Shown: positions 36,089-46,326, counted from the stretch's first letter. The stretch is DNA of 64,000 nt from Rhizobiales bacterium CCH3-A5 (GCA_001556025.1 LSIB01000180.1:31177-95176); one strand, 5' to 3'. Notes: a model not told the origin generated them from the sequence alone. Translations and numbers: made by a program.

Positions 36089-37869
36089 AACGTCGTAGGC
36101 ACCAGTCCGACACCAGCGAAGTGGCGTTGATGGCGGTGATGACGAAGGCGATGGGCGCCTTCCTCATCCTCATGGTATTTGCCATGCAATACTATATCCC
36201 GGATTTCACCGCTGAACAGATCGCCGCAATCGTCAACCGATCTATTAGCGGGGTCCGCCAGGATCTTGCCAGCGCGGTCGAGCGCATGAAGAGAGGCGAC
36301 TTCACCAAAGAGGAGTTGGAGGAACTCCAGCGCCAGATCGACGTGGCGCTCGCAAAGCTATCGCAAGCCGAGAGCGACATCGCGCGTCTTCAAACACGGC
36401 TCGATCAATCCGTCTCACAGCTCAAGCGCATTGAGGGTGATCGTGCCCGGCTGGAGGCAGAAGGCCAATCGCTTCGGGCCGAGATAGCGCGTTTACGCGC
36501 ATTCGATCCATCAGCCATGCAAGCAGCGATCGAACGCCTCACCGGAGAACTCTCCGACAAGCTCGCTGAGGTCGAGGCTTTAAAGAATCAACTGCATAAG
36601 CTTTCCGGTGCCCGAGCACTCTCCATCCACATGCAGTATCAAAATTGTGGTGATAAAATCATCGCGTTGGCGGTCGCACGGCAAGACGGGCGAGATGGGA
36701 AGTCAACTTCCTTGATACCAGTCGATGGTTCGACAGCGTACACGCCGGTCGGAAGGTCGTTTACATCGACTCCCGAGGGCACGAACAGCTATTTCACCTT
36801 TCTCGCCGATCCTGTTTATGGAGAAGAGGTATCGCAAGTCTGGCTCGCCCACAGAGCCTTGCCCGGCGATACCTATGCAATCTATCTGAACGACCTCAAC
36901 CGCGCCATGGAGCAGCAGGCCAATACTCAGGGTCCAAGCATCGAGGAAAGCTCCTGTCATGTTCGCTTGTCGATCTACGATGGCAAAACAAACTTGAACC
37001 TCGACCAATCAATCGGTGCGACAAATCCCTTTGCCTTCGGGAAGGCTGTACGTGTGACGCAGGACGCTCTTGTGCCCGTCAACACCTCTTCATCGGAAGC
37101 GCAGTGGTTTCAGCGTAATCTATTGGAAGCTCCGTGCAAGGCGCTGACATGCGATCCTAATTCGCAGGAGGCCCGGAAGACGGTGTTCGGACTGCTCGAA
37201 GGTATATATCAATACCGCCTGTCCAGGACTCCAACGCCCCGGATCCAGGTGGATCCCAATGCGGTCAATCAGATCGTCGACGATCTGAAAACCGGATTTT
37301 TGTCCGGCCAATTCACGCAGAATTCGCTATCTCGCTTTGCTGCGCTCGCTATCGCGCCGCCCGCCGGTTCGGTGACATCAGGGGCCGCTCCAGGTGCTGA
37401 TATTATCGCTGAAGCCAGAAAAAGACTCGCAGATGCCGACATTCCGTTATCGCTTCAACGCGAATTCCTGACTCGCGCAAGTCAGGGATGGTGGAGTACC
37501 GATGAATTCGAAAGACGGATCCAGAGCGTCGCGAAGACAACCGCCTCGGCACCTTCGCCCTCTGGCCCGACCTCCGTGGAGAATCCTGGGCGCGTGATCG
37601 CGCTTCTCAGGACACTGACGGATACCGGTTTCATGACACCCGACGTGGCCGCGCGATGGAGCGTGCTGGTGAAGCAGATGCCGCCATCGCCCCCCGCGGC
37701 CAGTGTACCGACAGGCCTGAACCGCAACGAGATCATCGCGCAGATGACCAATAAAGGCTTCCCGCCGGAATTTGCCTCATTCGTCGCCGGCCGCATGATG
37801 TCCGGCGCGATCAAGCTGGACGACTACATATATGCCATGAAGGTCACAAAAGGAAACACACCCCGATGA
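36085..37869 (+). CDS. MotB/TolR-like single-pass protein with long coiled coil, module 1
   Basis: A 594-residue protein coupled to the channel gene. One N-terminal helix (about 13-37: ALMAVMTKAMGAFLILMVF) resembles the MotB transmembrane segment. The usual proton-carrying Asp is replaced by Ala17; E12 and K21 are the only charges near it. A coiled coil spans about 45-170, followed by a beta-rich region with NCGDKIIALAV near 187. The C-terminal third is helical and includes NEIIAQMTNKGFPPEFASF. There is no OmpA-type peptidoglycan-binding domain. The next gene starts 4 bp before its end. It likely transmits stator motion or force to periplasmic partners. Confidence 0.75.
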   Translation: MKRRRHQSDTSEVALMAVMTKAMGAFLILMVFAMQYYIPDFTAEQIAAIVNRSISGVRQDLASAVERMKRGDFTKEELEELQRQIDVALAKLSQAESDIARLQTRLDQSVSQLKRIEGDRARLEAEGQSLRAEIARLRAFDPSAMQAAIERLTGELSDKLAEVEALKNQLHKLSGARALSIHMQYQNCGDKIIALAVARQDGRDGKSTSLIPVDGSTAYTPVGRSFTSTPEGTNSYFTFLADPVYGEEVSQVWLAHRALPGDTYAIYLNDLNRAMEQQANTQGPSIEESSCHVRLSIYDGKTNLNLDQSIGATNPFAFGKAVRVTQDALVPVNTSSSEAQWFQRNLLEAPCKALTCDPNSQEARKTVFGLLEGIYQYRLSRTPTPRIQVDPNAVNQIVDDLKTGFLSGQFTQNSLSRFAALAIAPPAGSVTSGAAPGADIIAEARKRLADADIPLSLQREFLTRASQGWWSTDEFERRIQSVAKTTASAPSPSGPTSVENPGRVIALLRTLTDTGFMTPDVAARWSVLVKQMPPSPPAASVPTGLNRNEIIAQMTNKGFPPEFASFVAGRMMSGAIKLDDYIYAMKVTKGNTPR

Positions 37870-40301
37870 GCCGGCGGATGGTTCGATGCCTCCAGGGGCA
37901 TCCTTTCGATGCAAGCGCCAACGAGGTCTGTCCGATCTGCGCTGCGCGGGAGGCCAAGGGCGGCGTGACGCCCGCCAAGATGCCGGCAAGCGGCGGCGTC
38001 CACGGCGAGCAGGCTCCGCCGCCTCCCGCACCCTGGCAAAAGAGTCCGCTCGTGTGGACAGTCGCCGGCATCGTCGTGCTCGGAGCGATCGTTTACGTTT
38101 TGCAGCCGAAAACAGTGCCACCGGCGCCGCCCGAATTGCAGAAGCAAGCTTCCGCGGACCGGTCGGCTCCCCCGTCTGAAGCAACACCCGCGCCGCAATC
38201 AACCCCACGCCCGGTACCTGTTTCGCCGGCGAACCCGGCTCCCGTGGTCGTCCCCACCCAAGCATCCACGCCGCTGGGGCGTGTTGAGGCAATGGTGGCT
38301 GCAATGAAGGCGCTGCGTGCGGCGCCGCTGCCTGCCGGCTTTTCAGCCTGGACGGGCGGACGCGCGCCTGTTGCCGCCGACCTTCCCGACGGCGCAAAGA
38401 CCCTTCTGCAGATCGGTGGCATCGGCAAGGATGCCTTGGGCACCTATCTGCGCATGGAGGCATCCCGCACTTCCACACCCACAACAAAGGTCAAGCTGCT
38501 TGAACAGGCCTTTGTTCTTGGCGAGGCACCCGCTGCGGCACTCGAGATCGCAGAAATCCTCAAAATATCGGACCCGGCGCGGGCTTTCGCCTTCGCACGC
38601 GAGGCCGGTGACAGGGGCGTCGTCGCCGGCGATGGACTGGCTGTCGCGCTTGCCGGCGCCAACCCCGCCGCATTTCCGCTTCCCGACGCCGTCCGCCGGC
38701 GCTTCTACGAGCGCTCCAACGCGAGCGTGAAGGACGCGGGCGCCGGGCTCGACACCTCAGCACTTCCTGAACCGACCGACGTGCTCTGTGGCCGCGTGCG
38801 CAATGGCGATACCGCCGCCATCACGGAAGCCGGGACGCGGGGCAGCAAGGGTGATCTTGAGGCGGCTGGCTGCTTCACAGCGGCTTTGCTCGTGGACTTC
38901 AACAATCTGCCGCAAAGCGGCGTGCCAGCAACGCCAGCACGCCCCAATGCCGCGCTGGCGCGGGAGGTCATTTCCCGGCTGACGCCGTCCTCGGACCGGC
39001 AGCCAGGTTTTATCGATGCCATGGCGGGAGATTTCGCCCTGGGGGCCAACGGCGGCGACGTCAACCCGGTGGAGGCGGCCATCTGGTTCCTGCACGCAGC
39101 GAGCCTCGCACCCGATGTCTCGCTCCCGAGCAACGAGGCGCCAGCGGTCGCGCGTTATGCAGAAGCGATGGCGACGCTGCGTCCGCCAACAAGCGACGCG
39201 GTAGCCGTGGTTCTGGATCCGTTGCGCGCCGCGATCATCGAGCCCGCCCCCGCGCCGAAAACGGCCAAGCGGCTGGATATCGGCATTGCCGCATTTCCCG
39301 TGCCGTCCAAGCTCGCGTCCGACAACGGATTGACCGCCGGGCAGGGCGCGCTGGTCGGCCGTTTTGTCAGAGGCAGCGCAGCTGAAGCCCAAGGACTGCT
39401 TGTAGGAGACATCGTGACGGCGGTGAATGGCAAGCCGGTTGAAAACGCAGACAATCTATCGACACTCGTCGAGCAAACCACAAACGGAAAGCCGGTCTTA
39501 GACTTCATCCGTAACGGGCAGCGTCGGACGCTGCAGATCCTTGCCGCAGCTGTACAGGTCGCGCCGGCAGGGCCCGCCCAGCCTGCGCCGCCTGCTCAAG
39601 CACGGAATAAGCCTGTCGCGCCTGGGTCGGCCGACCCCGTCTGCTGGTCCGACACCCTGTCGCTGGCTGAGAAGCGCAGTCGTGGTTGCCTCACCGCCGA
39701 GGCGAAAACGGGGCCGGGGTCCAGTCTCGCAGTGCTCGACGATCTGCCGTATCTGCGCATCAGCTGCTGCGACGGGCTCACGCCGCGTTTCACCGAAGTG
39801 CAGCTTCCCGGCGATCCGCCCGAGGATCTCGCCCGGCGTTGGGTGGCCTGGATGCCCGATCGCTCCATTCTGCTGGTCGATGGCTACACAAGCGCCGCAG
39901 CCGCGCAGCAGGCGGCGAGCTATGCGCAATCCACTGCCGACCCTGCCGCGAGATCCGCGTCGAGCGTGCGCTATCAACGAGCCCTGATTGCATTGGATGA
40001 TCATACGGTACCGGCCCAGGCAAAAATTGATTCCACCATCGTCACTGTTGAATCTGGAAAGTATCCTCTGCCGAGCGGCAGCGGCAATCTCCAGCTCTAT
40101 ACACGGTGCTTCTTCATGATGGTTAGTCGTCCCTATGTGTTGTGCAACGCTCATCTGCCGGGCACTGTCGCCGTCGTCACCTATGTGCGTCAGACGAAGG
40201 CAACCGACAGCAAGGTTACGTCAGGACCAATGCAGCTTCTCAGCGCTCTCCTGGCAGAGGGAATGATTAATGGCAGCCTGCCTGCCTCGCCGCCGCCCTG
40301 A
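37866..40301 (+). CDS. Zinc-ribbon / membrane-anchored PDZ protein, module 1
   Basis: An 811-residue protein that begins with a small cytoplasmic zinc-ribbon-like motif, C8-x3-H12-x9-C22-x2-C25 (RCLQGHPFD then CPIC). A proline-rich linker, one membrane helix (about 62-80) and a long periplasmic part follow. The periplasmic region holds Sel1/TPR-like helices (about 140-460) and a PDZ domain (about 490-560, with GLLVGDIVTAVNGKPVENAD). A cysteine-containing C-terminal domain follows (SCCDGLTPRFTEVQLPG). It shares the N-terminal motif with the proteins at 54737 and 56030. Probably a sensor or adaptor of the stator pair encoded upstream; coupled by an ATGA overlap. Confidence 0.72.
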   Translation: MSRRMVRCLQGHPFDASANEVCPICAAREAKGGVTPAKMPASGGVHGEQAPPPPAPWQKSPLVWTVAGIVVLGAIVYVLQPKTVPPAPPELQKQASADRSAPPSEATPAPQSTPRPVPVSPANPAPVVVPTQASTPLGRVEAMVAAMKALRAAPLPAGFSAWTGGRAPVAADLPDGAKTLLQIGGIGKDALGTYLRMEASRTSTPTTKVKLLEQAFVLGEAPAAALEIAEILKISDPARAFAFAREAGDRGVVAGDGLAVALAGANPAAFPLPDAVRRRFYERSNASVKDAGAGLDTSALPEPTDVLCGRVRNGDTAAITEAGTRGSKGDLEAAGCFTAALLVDFNNLPQSGVPATPARPNAALAREVISRLTPSSDRQPGFIDAMAGDFALGANGGDVNPVEAAIWFLHAASLAPDVSLPSNEAPAVARYAEAMATLRPPTSDAVAVVLDPLRAAIIEPAPAPKTAKRLDIGIAAFPVPSKLASDNGLTAGQGALVGRFVRGSAAEAQGLLVGDIVTAVNGKPVENADNLSTLVEQTTNGKPVLDFIRNGQRRTLQILAAAVQVAPAGPAQPAPPAQARNKPVAPGSADPVCWSDTLSLAEKRSRGCLTAEAKTGPGSSLAVLDDLPYLRISCCDGLTPRFTEVQLPGDPPEDLARRWVAWMPDRSILLVDGYTSAAAAQQAASYAQSTADPAARSASSVRYQRALIALDDHTVPAQAKIDSTIVTVESGKYPLPSGSGNLQLYTRCFFMMVSRPYVLCNAHLPGTVAVVTYVRQTKATDSKVTSGPMQLLSALLAEGMINGSLPASPPP

Positions 40302-40309
40302 TAGCGCGC

Positions 40310-41515
40310 CTACGGGTAGCTGTGGTCGAGAGCCTTGGCCTGCTCCCGGAACCAGGCCTCGAATGCCTTGCGTATCTTCGGATCCAGCTTTCCCGTCAGC
40401 CCGTCCAGAACACCCCTGAAGAGGGACTCGGCAGGATCACCGGCGGGAGTGATCACCCAAGCAGCAAAGGCGAAGATGGCAGCGTCCTCGTTGCGATAGC
40501 CGGAGCTCTCACCGCCCTGAAGGACAGAGTCCGCGAAAGCGGCCATCGACATCGGGTTGCCGCGCACCGCTGCCTCGATCAGGAAATCGCTGCTGTCCTT
40601 GGTGCTGAAAGCAATCGCAGCGTCCGCAAAGCGTCTGGTGCCGAAGGCGAGCAGCGCCGTCGCGTCGCCGCCTTCCGCACGGACTGTCAGCGTTTCGATA
40701 TCCTGCGAGCGTTGTGCGGGCGTCCCGATCGGTGGCGACGCACTGAGGCGGTTGACTATGCTGCTCGTCGTCTCGGGCAGCGCAGCGAGGTCAACACCCG
40801 CCTTTTGGAGAATGGCCGTGGCTCTGGTCTCGCCGGCCTTGGCTCGATCGACGATCGACAGGGCACGCCCATCGCCGAGAGAATAGGCTCTGGCGTAGAT
40901 CGCCGCGGCATTCTTGCTGCCGGTGGTCGTCGGCAATGTCGCGCCATTACCCGAGATGAGCCGCTCATAGGTTCGCGGCTGCACGTCCAGGAGAGCCCCC
41001 GCCGCCGAGGAGACGCCGGCATGCGCGGCGAGGTCATTCCAGTCCTGTGCGAGTGCGGGCTCCGGCTTGAGCCGACTGGGATCGAGATCGAGCACCGTCG
41101 CAAGCGCGGCGCCGCAAACGAGGCAGCCGAGCGCATAGCCGGCCTCGAATGAAAGGGCAGCGCGATCGAGATCGCCGCGGTTTACGGCCGCGATGCCGCC
41201 GAGATAGAGCATGAGGCCGCCGGTGTAGTTAAGTGGGTCGGGCATGGCGTCGATCGCTGCGGAAGCCCTTTTGTCGAACTGTTTTTTCGCCCACGCCGCT
41301 GCGGGCATCTTCGCCTGCCGCCAGGTCGGCTGAAGGTCGTGGAACGTATCGAGCGAGGCGAAGATACGGCGGACGCGTTGTTCGGGCGTCAAGGCGACGG
41401 TTGCCTGCGTCTGCAGTTCGGACGAGCCCGTGTCATCTGCGGACGCCGAAGCGGCGGGGAAGGCGACAACGATAAGCGCCGCAATCAGGGCGGCAGTCGG
41501 CAATGTTTTCTTCAT
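40310..41515 (-). CDS. Secreted Sel1/TPR-like helical protein
   Basis: A 401-residue protein with a clear signal peptide (MKKTLPTAALIAALIVVAFP to SASA). The mature protein is made of helical pairs reminiscent of Sel1/TPR repeats (for example GGDATALLAFGTRRFADAAI and RGNPMSMAAFADSVLQGGE) and includes a CLVC pair. Its composition resembles the periplasmic helical part of the PDZ protein encoded convergently 8 bp away, so they may be partners. It is the last gene of the minus-strand cluster. No enzymatic motif is seen. Confidence 0.65.
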   Translation of the reverse strand: MKKTLPTAALIAALIVVAFPAASASADDTGSSELQTQATVALTPEQRVRRIFASLDTFHDLQPTWRQAKMPAAAWAKKQFDKRASAAIDAMPDPLNYTGGLMLYLGGIAAVNRGDLDRAALSFEAGYALGCLVCGAALATVLDLDPSRLKPEPALAQDWNDLAAHAGVSSAAGALLDVQPRTYERLISGNGATLPTTTGSKNAAAIYARAYSLGDGRALSIVDRAKAGETRATAILQKAGVDLAALPETTSSIVNRLSASPPIGTPAQRSQDIETLTVRAEGGDATALLAFGTRRFADAAIAFSTKDSSDFLIEAAVRGNPMSMAAFADSVLQGGESSGYRNEDAAIFAFAAWVITPAGDPAESLFRGVLDGLTGKLDPKIRKAFEAWFREQAKALDHSYP

Positions 41516-41716
41516 GGCAGTCAGCCCTTTGTTGTTAACTGGTGGATGCCCAAATCCAGCTTCATTGCGCGCCGGTCGCTCGATTGAACCAAGAGATCAA
41601 TGCTTCGATCAGCTGCCGTACAGACGGCGATGTTCCACATCTTCGATCTTAAGTGGCCGCCCGTCACGCCGGGAGCGCCCGTGGAATTGCTGTAGAAACG
41701 GCGGTCGCTTTTCATC

Positions 41717-42814
41717 TCACTTCGCGCCGCGCCACGCTTGCCAGGCATCGGCGAGGGCTGGATGAAGGGTGCGACCGTCCCCGGACTTTGCCGACGCCGG
41801 CAAACACAACAGGTTCCGCTCACCAATATCGACCCTGAACGCGTCTTCGCCGGCGACCGGTGGCTCGATGCGCCGAACCTCCGGCCAGGCGACGCGGCGG
41901 CTGCGGCCATCGAGATCGCCGAAGAGATCGCCTGCCGCATTCGGCAGGGCGGTGGTGGTGAAGCCGTCCGCCTCGATCGTCGCGACCGGCCACGAAATTG
42001 CCCGGCCACGAGCCTGCCACCCCCTGATGGCGGCGAAGACGATCGCCAAGGCGGTGCAAGCGATGAAGATGCTCCAGCCGAGCAGTCCGAGGAACGCCCC
42101 GACGTTCAGATCAACTCCCTTCACCGTCGCTGCCGTGGCGGCCAACAGAAGGATGAAGACGGCAGCGCCCGCGAGCAGCACCGAGCCGCCGAGCGCACGC
42201 CAGATCGACGGCGCTGTTCTGACGACCGGAACGAAGAACGTCCCTGTGGCTGCCTGGGCGGCCGACGAAAATCCGGCCAGATAGCGTTCCCGGGCAGCGA
42301 GGGTTGTGGCGTGCGCAAGCTCGCCCGACTCGCCGCGCGCCTGCTCGGGGATTTCATAGACGGTCTTCTGAGCTCCGTCCTTCTCCGCCACCGTGACAGG
42401 AAACAGGCCTGTCCCGCCTACCGGCCCGATCGCTGCGACGTCGCGCCAGGGAACGAAGCGGCGCCGCCGCCCCAGAGACGCGAGACCGGCATAGGGATAG
42501 GGATCGATGAAGATCCCGCCGGGCGTGACGACAAGCGGAGTGATCCGACGCGCGGCGGCATCGGGATCTCGCCCGGCCCACCATGCGCTGAGATGCATCG
42601 CGGTGAAGGCGAGGCCGGCCGCGAGCATGCCCAGCCCTCCGATACCGCCGAAGAGCAGCGGGATGGCGTTCGACAGTGTCACCGGTCTGGTCACGAGCTG
42701 CAGCAGGCAGAGAATGGAGCCCGCGAGGGAGCAAATACCCAGGATGGAAAACACACCGATCGGGCTGCGAAAGGTCTTGCCTTCGACGCTGAAAGCGATG
42801 CTTGGTTCGTCCAT
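41717..42814 (-). CDS. Polytopic membrane protein with bPH-like cytoplasmic regions
   Basis: A 365-residue membrane protein. The ATG at 42814 has GGGGGA upstream. There are two N-terminal helices (about 20-75), a soluble stretch with VPWRDVAAIGPVGG, two more helices (about 190-245), and a C-terminal soluble domain with VAWPEVRRIEPPVAG. The repeated beta-strand plus V-x-W-x-x-V pattern looks like bacterial PH-like domains, which bind membranes or partners. The small membrane protein at 46310-46978 has the same pattern. Function unknown. Confidence 0.6.
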   Translation of the reverse strand: MDEPSIAFSVEGKTFRSPIGVFSILGICSLAGSILCLLQLVTRPVTLSNAIPLLFGGIGGLGMLAAGLAFTAMHLSAWWAGRDPDAAARRITPLVVTPGGIFIDPYPYAGLASLGRRRRFVPWRDVAAIGPVGGTGLFPVTVAEKDGAQKTVYEIPEQARGESGELAHATTLAARERYLAGFSSAAQAATGTFFVPVVRTAPSIWRALGGSVLLAGAAVFILLLAATAATVKGVDLNVGAFLGLLGWSIFIACTALAIVFAAIRGWQARGRAISWPVATIEADGFTTTALPNAAGDLFGDLDGRSRRVAWPEVRRIEPPVAGEDAFRVDIGERNLLCLPASAKSGDGRTLHPALADAWQAWRGAK

Positions 42815-42952
42815 GTATTCCCCCGCATTCGTCAGGCGCCGGGCAAGACAGCACTCCGCGCGCCTCGGTTTCGAAATTGTCCATGGTCGGCTCCGCCGGA
42901 AAGCGGGACCGCGACCGATCCTCGCAGCGCAAACGCCGCCGCCTCTCGTCAT

Positions 42953-43519
42953 TCAGCCCGCCGGAACCTCCGAGCAGGCCGGCCGCCGGATCTTGCCGTA
43001 ACGTCCCAGCGCCCCCAGCAGCGACATCTCCTGCCCCCGGCTGGACCAGCCTCCATCCTTGAACTCAAGCGTCACCGTGTAGACCGGCCCCGCCGGCTGC
43101 CACGGGCTCCAGACGCCCTTGGTGCCGTCCCTGCCGACCGAGATCTGGCGCGCCGCGGCGGCGCTGTAGGCCAGGCTTCCACGCCAGCCGATGCCGTTGC
43201 GCCGGTCGATATCGGTCGTTGTCTCGCGTCCTTCGAGATGCATGTCGGCATAGGCAACGTAGATCGTGTGCCCCTGGGCGCGGCCGGTCGGGGCCGCTCC
43301 CAAAGTCTGGGTGAAGCCGCCCGATGATGGCGGCGTGACGTCGATCGCGACGACATGATCCGTGCCGCACTTGATCCGGAACGTCTCGAACAGCGCGTTG
43401 GCCTGGCGCTGGGCTTCGAGGCGCGGCGAGGGCACGGTCTGCACCGAAGCGGCCAGGGCGGGGAGCGTGCTCAGCGCCATGACCACGGCCGCGACGGGAA
43501 GACGGATGCGAGAGAGCAT
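42953..43519 (-). CDS. Secreted protein of unknown function
   Basis: A 188-residue protein with AGGAGG before its ATG and a signal peptide (MLSRIRLPVAAVVMALSTLP to ALAA). The mature part is a beta-rich domain with two cysteines (KCG and PACSE). It has no membrane helix or known motif. A longer frame upstream is only an out-of-frame reading of the next gene. It belongs to the run of secreted proteins on the minus strand. Confidence 0.65.
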   Translation of the reverse strand: MLSRIRLPVAAVVMALSTLPALAASVQTVPSPRLEAQRQANALFETFRIKCGTDHVVAIDVTPPSSGGFTQTLGAAPTGRAQGHTIYVAYADMHLEGRETTTDIDRRNGIGWRGSLAYSAAAARQISVGRDGTKGVWSPWQPAGPVYTVTLEFKDGGWSSRGQEMSLLGALGRYGKIRRPACSEVPAG

Positions 43520-43548
43520 GGGAACCTCCTCTTGCTGCGTGGGGCGGC

Positions 43549-44010
43549 TCAGCCGGTGAGCCTGGCGAGATATTTGTTCCAGAAGGCGAGCAGCGGTCCG
43601 GTCAGCTTGAAGCGCTCCAGCGCGGCGCAATCGTAGCGGCCGAGCAGGGCAGTCGTGTCGGCGGCGCCGTTGTCGAGTTCGCTTAGCACCATGGCCTGCA
43701 CCGCCGCCGCCAGCTCGTTGTCCGCCTTCCGCGTCCGGTAAGAACGTTCGAGCCGCTCCAGCCGCGCGTTCTCCTCGTCCGAGAGGATGGTGCAGGCGCG
43801 GTGCAGGCTGCGCGTCATGCCGATGGCGTAGGCGATGTTGCTCCGCTGGAAGATCTCCGGCTTGCCGACGATCTCGTCCTCCAGCTTTCCGCTGGTGATG
43901 GCGACGATCATCTGGCGGTTCTTGACGGCGATCTTCTGCTGGCTCTCCTGCGCCTGCGCACCGGTCGAGGCGAGCAGGATGAAGGCGGCGAGGGCGAGAT
44001 ACTTGTTCAT
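43549..44010 (-). CDS. Secreted helical protein of unknown function
   Basis: A 153-residue protein with a signal peptide (MNKYLALAAFILLASTGAQA). The mature part is helical with two cysteines (RACTIL, YDCAAL). It lies 3 bp after the repeat protein gene on the same strand and 29 bp before the next secreted protein, so the three are almost surely co-transcribed. Family not recognised. Confidence 0.65.
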   Translation of the reverse strand: MNKYLALAAFILLASTGAQAQESQQKIAVKNRQMIVAITSGKLEDEIVGKPEIFQRSNIAYAIGMTRSLHRACTILSDEENARLERLERSYRTRKADNELAAAVQAMVLSELDNGAADTTALLGRYDCAALERFKLTGPLLAFWNKYLARLTG

Positions 44011-44013
44011 GGC

Positions 44014-46326
44014 TCATTCTCCGTCCGTTTCAGGTGATCCGATGAGACGTAGCCGCGCGTCGGCCGCCACGGTATTGCTCCGACTTGCCGACGGATGCCG
44101 GCACTCAGTGCAGCCTTCGTCGGCGCTTGCGGCAGCTTCCGTCATGACGGGGCTCGGCGCGGGCTCCAACCGGCCGTTGCGCGCGGCATAGGGGACGTCG
44201 GGCTCGATACCGTCCTGGCCGACGACGGCGTGCACCCATCGGTTCTCCGGCTCGTCCCACGCGACCAACAGCGCCCGATCGCCGCCGCTGACCCGTCCCT
44301 TTTGCGAGACAACGACCGATTCCCACCCGCCATGGGCGTCACCCTCTTCGCGGCAGATCGCGATGCCGACATTTCCTGTGCGGGCCGTCCCGACATTCAT
44401 AGCTATAGAGACGCCGCGCCCGCCGCTGATGGCGGAAGACCGGACCCCTTCCGCAATGGCGAAGCCGCCGAGGCCAGCAACCGCCTGTCCTCCTCGGGAT
44501 TCTCCTCCGTCTCCGGCCCCGGCATGGAGGTTCCAGGCAATTCCTTGGTCTCCCGCAAGCGCCAGGCCCCGCTCACATATTGCGAGACCACGACTTCCGG
44601 CCCGCGCGACGCCCAGGCCGGCGACCCAGGCCACGCCACGGTCTCCGGCATGAGCCTCGCCGTCACAGATTGCGACCCCTTCGTTTCCGACCACCGCGAG
44701 TGAGGGAGAGCACCCGCGATTCGGATCGCCGCGCAGGATGGCGTGAGGAGCAACAGGAAGAGGGATCTCGTCTACCCATCTCTCCCCCCAAGTTCCCATG
44801 TCCGGAACGGGGCCGCGCCGCGACGACACGCGGGCGACACCCCCGTGCCCGGCGACCGCAACATGCCCGTCCAGCACGGATGCGGCGCCGACCGCCCGCA
44901 ACGCCGCCACAGCACCCCGCAACGTGCCCCGATAGAGCGCCGTCCCGTTCCGGAAACCAATCTGCTCGCCACCACCCGGATGGGGCGCATGTTCGCCCTC
45001 GACCCGGACCAGACAGCACGGCGCTCCATCGGTGAGCGCAAGCTCACCTCGTCCCCAGGGCGCTCCGAACCACCATTGGCCATCCTTTCGGCCTGCCGCC
45101 AGATCTTCCGCCGGAATATTGGCGCAGAGAACGACGATGTCCTCTTCTCCCACCGGCTCTCGCAGGATTTCCGCTTGCGGATCATGGCTGCGGGCGGCAG
45201 CCCACCACTCCACGCCAATGTCGAATGTCGGCGGAGGTGGCATCGCGCTTGCACTTCGCGGCTCCAGGCCTTCGCCTTCCCAAATGTTGCGTGGCCCCAT
45301 CATCCCATCAATCTGCCGGAATTGGCCATTCGCATAGCGATAAAGTCCGGGCTCGACGCCGCCTGACAAGGAAGAGAATACGGTAAACTCGCGTTCGTCC
45401 GAACTCTCCCAGAAGATCAGTGTCGCTTGCTTGCCCAGATGGATGTCGGCTTTGGGGCCCAAGGCCGTTGCGATCATGAGGGCGTTTTCGCCGATGTCCA
45501 TATCCTCCACGGCATTCCGCGCCACCCCGATCCCGCCACGTCGGACCTCGAGAAAGCGACAACCGAGCGTCGAAACCGCGATTCCCCCGCTCACATTTCC
45601 TCGGACCCCACCTAAAATGGCGGCGCCGCCATGCCCCGCGACGACGGTGCTGAAGCGGCTGAAAAAAGTCGCGATCGCCACACCGTAATCTCCGGCCCGC
45701 GCCGTGCCGCCGCCCTCGACAATCGAGAGGCCCCCTACGCCGGAAAGCGCCGTGCCCCGCACGCCGGCGATTGCCACACCGGCAATCCCCGGGCCCGAGG
45801 GATCTCGCAGATAGAGAGGCGTTTCCACGTCCGTCCCCGCTTCCGCGAGGCCGCAGAAGCCGGCACGGGCAAGTCCTTCATGACCCGCGGTCGCTGTACC
45901 GAAATCTCCGGCCAGGGCAACGCCATAGCGATCCTGTACTGCCGACAGAGGCGTCTTCAGGGACGCATCGTCCTCTCCTGCCGCAAAAACACTCAGAGCC
46001 GCCATGCGCGTGCCGCGAAACAGCACGAAACCCGAGGCGAAGCTCAACAGGCCGAGGATTTCCAGCCCGTCCGCGCCGACGATCGGTCCGCATGGATCCT
46101 CGGCATCGAGCTCGACCACGGCCCACACCGGGCAGTCGAGGTGAGCCATCGCATGTGGTCCACCGAGGTCAAGCAGGCCTTTGAAGCGAAGCGGCGTTTC
46201 GAACGCGCCATCCACACTATAGGACGCCTCGATCCTCTCGAAACGTCCGTATGCCGGGAGTTCCAGATCATCGTCCTGACGGGCGCCGCAGAGCACCCGG
46301 CAGGGACCTTTACGAGAGCTTGTCAT
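44014..46326 (-). CDS. Large Gly/Ala repeat protein (A-x-A-G-x-x-G type repeats)
   Basis: A 770-residue cytoplasmic protein starting at the ATG at 46326, which overlaps the upstream gene by 17 bp. Two long arrays of short repeats dominate it: about 140-290 (VALAGDFGTATAGHEGLA and similar) and about 530-690 (GDRGVAWVAGLGVARAGSRG). The regular 8-residue spacing of G-x-A-x-A suggests a beta-solenoid. Similar repeats occur in phage and bacterial proteins of the DUF7666 type, but I cannot confirm family membership. Between the arrays is a non-repetitive region with several tryptophans. No signal peptide. It may be a scaffold. Confidence 0.6.
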   Translation of the reverse strand: MTSSRKGPCRVLCGARQDDDLELPAYGRFERIEASYSVDGAFETPLRFKGLLDLGGPHAMAHLDCPVWAVVELDAEDPCGPIVGADGLEILGLLSFASGFVLFRGTRMAALSVFAAGEDDASLKTPLSAVQDRYGVALAGDFGTATAGHEGLARAGFCGLAEAGTDVETPLYLRDPSGPGIAGVAIAGVRGTALSGVGGLSIVEGGGTARAGDYGVAIATFFSRFSTVVAGHGGAAILGGVRGNVSGGIAVSTLGCRFLEVRRGGIGVARNAVEDMDIGENALMIATALGPKADIHLGKQATLIFWESSDEREFTVFSSLSGGVEPGLYRYANGQFRQIDGMMGPRNIWEGEGLEPRSASAMPPPPTFDIGVEWWAAARSHDPQAEILREPVGEEDIVVLCANIPAEDLAAGRKDGQWWFGAPWGRGELALTDGAPCCLVRVEGEHAPHPGGGEQIGFRNGTALYRGTLRGAVAALRAVGAASVLDGHVAVAGHGGVARVSSRRGPVPDMGTWGERWVDEIPLPVAPHAILRGDPNRGCSPSLAVVGNEGVAICDGEAHAGDRGVAWVAGLGVARAGSRGLAICERGLALAGDQGIAWNLHAGAGDGGESRGGQAVAGLGGFAIAEGVRSSAISGGRGVSIAMNVGTARTGNVGIAICREEGDAHGGWESVVVSQKGRVSGGDRALLVAWDEPENRWVHAVVGQDGIEPDVPYAARNGRLEPAPSPVMTEAAASADEGCTECRHPSASRSNTVAADARLRLIGSPETDGE

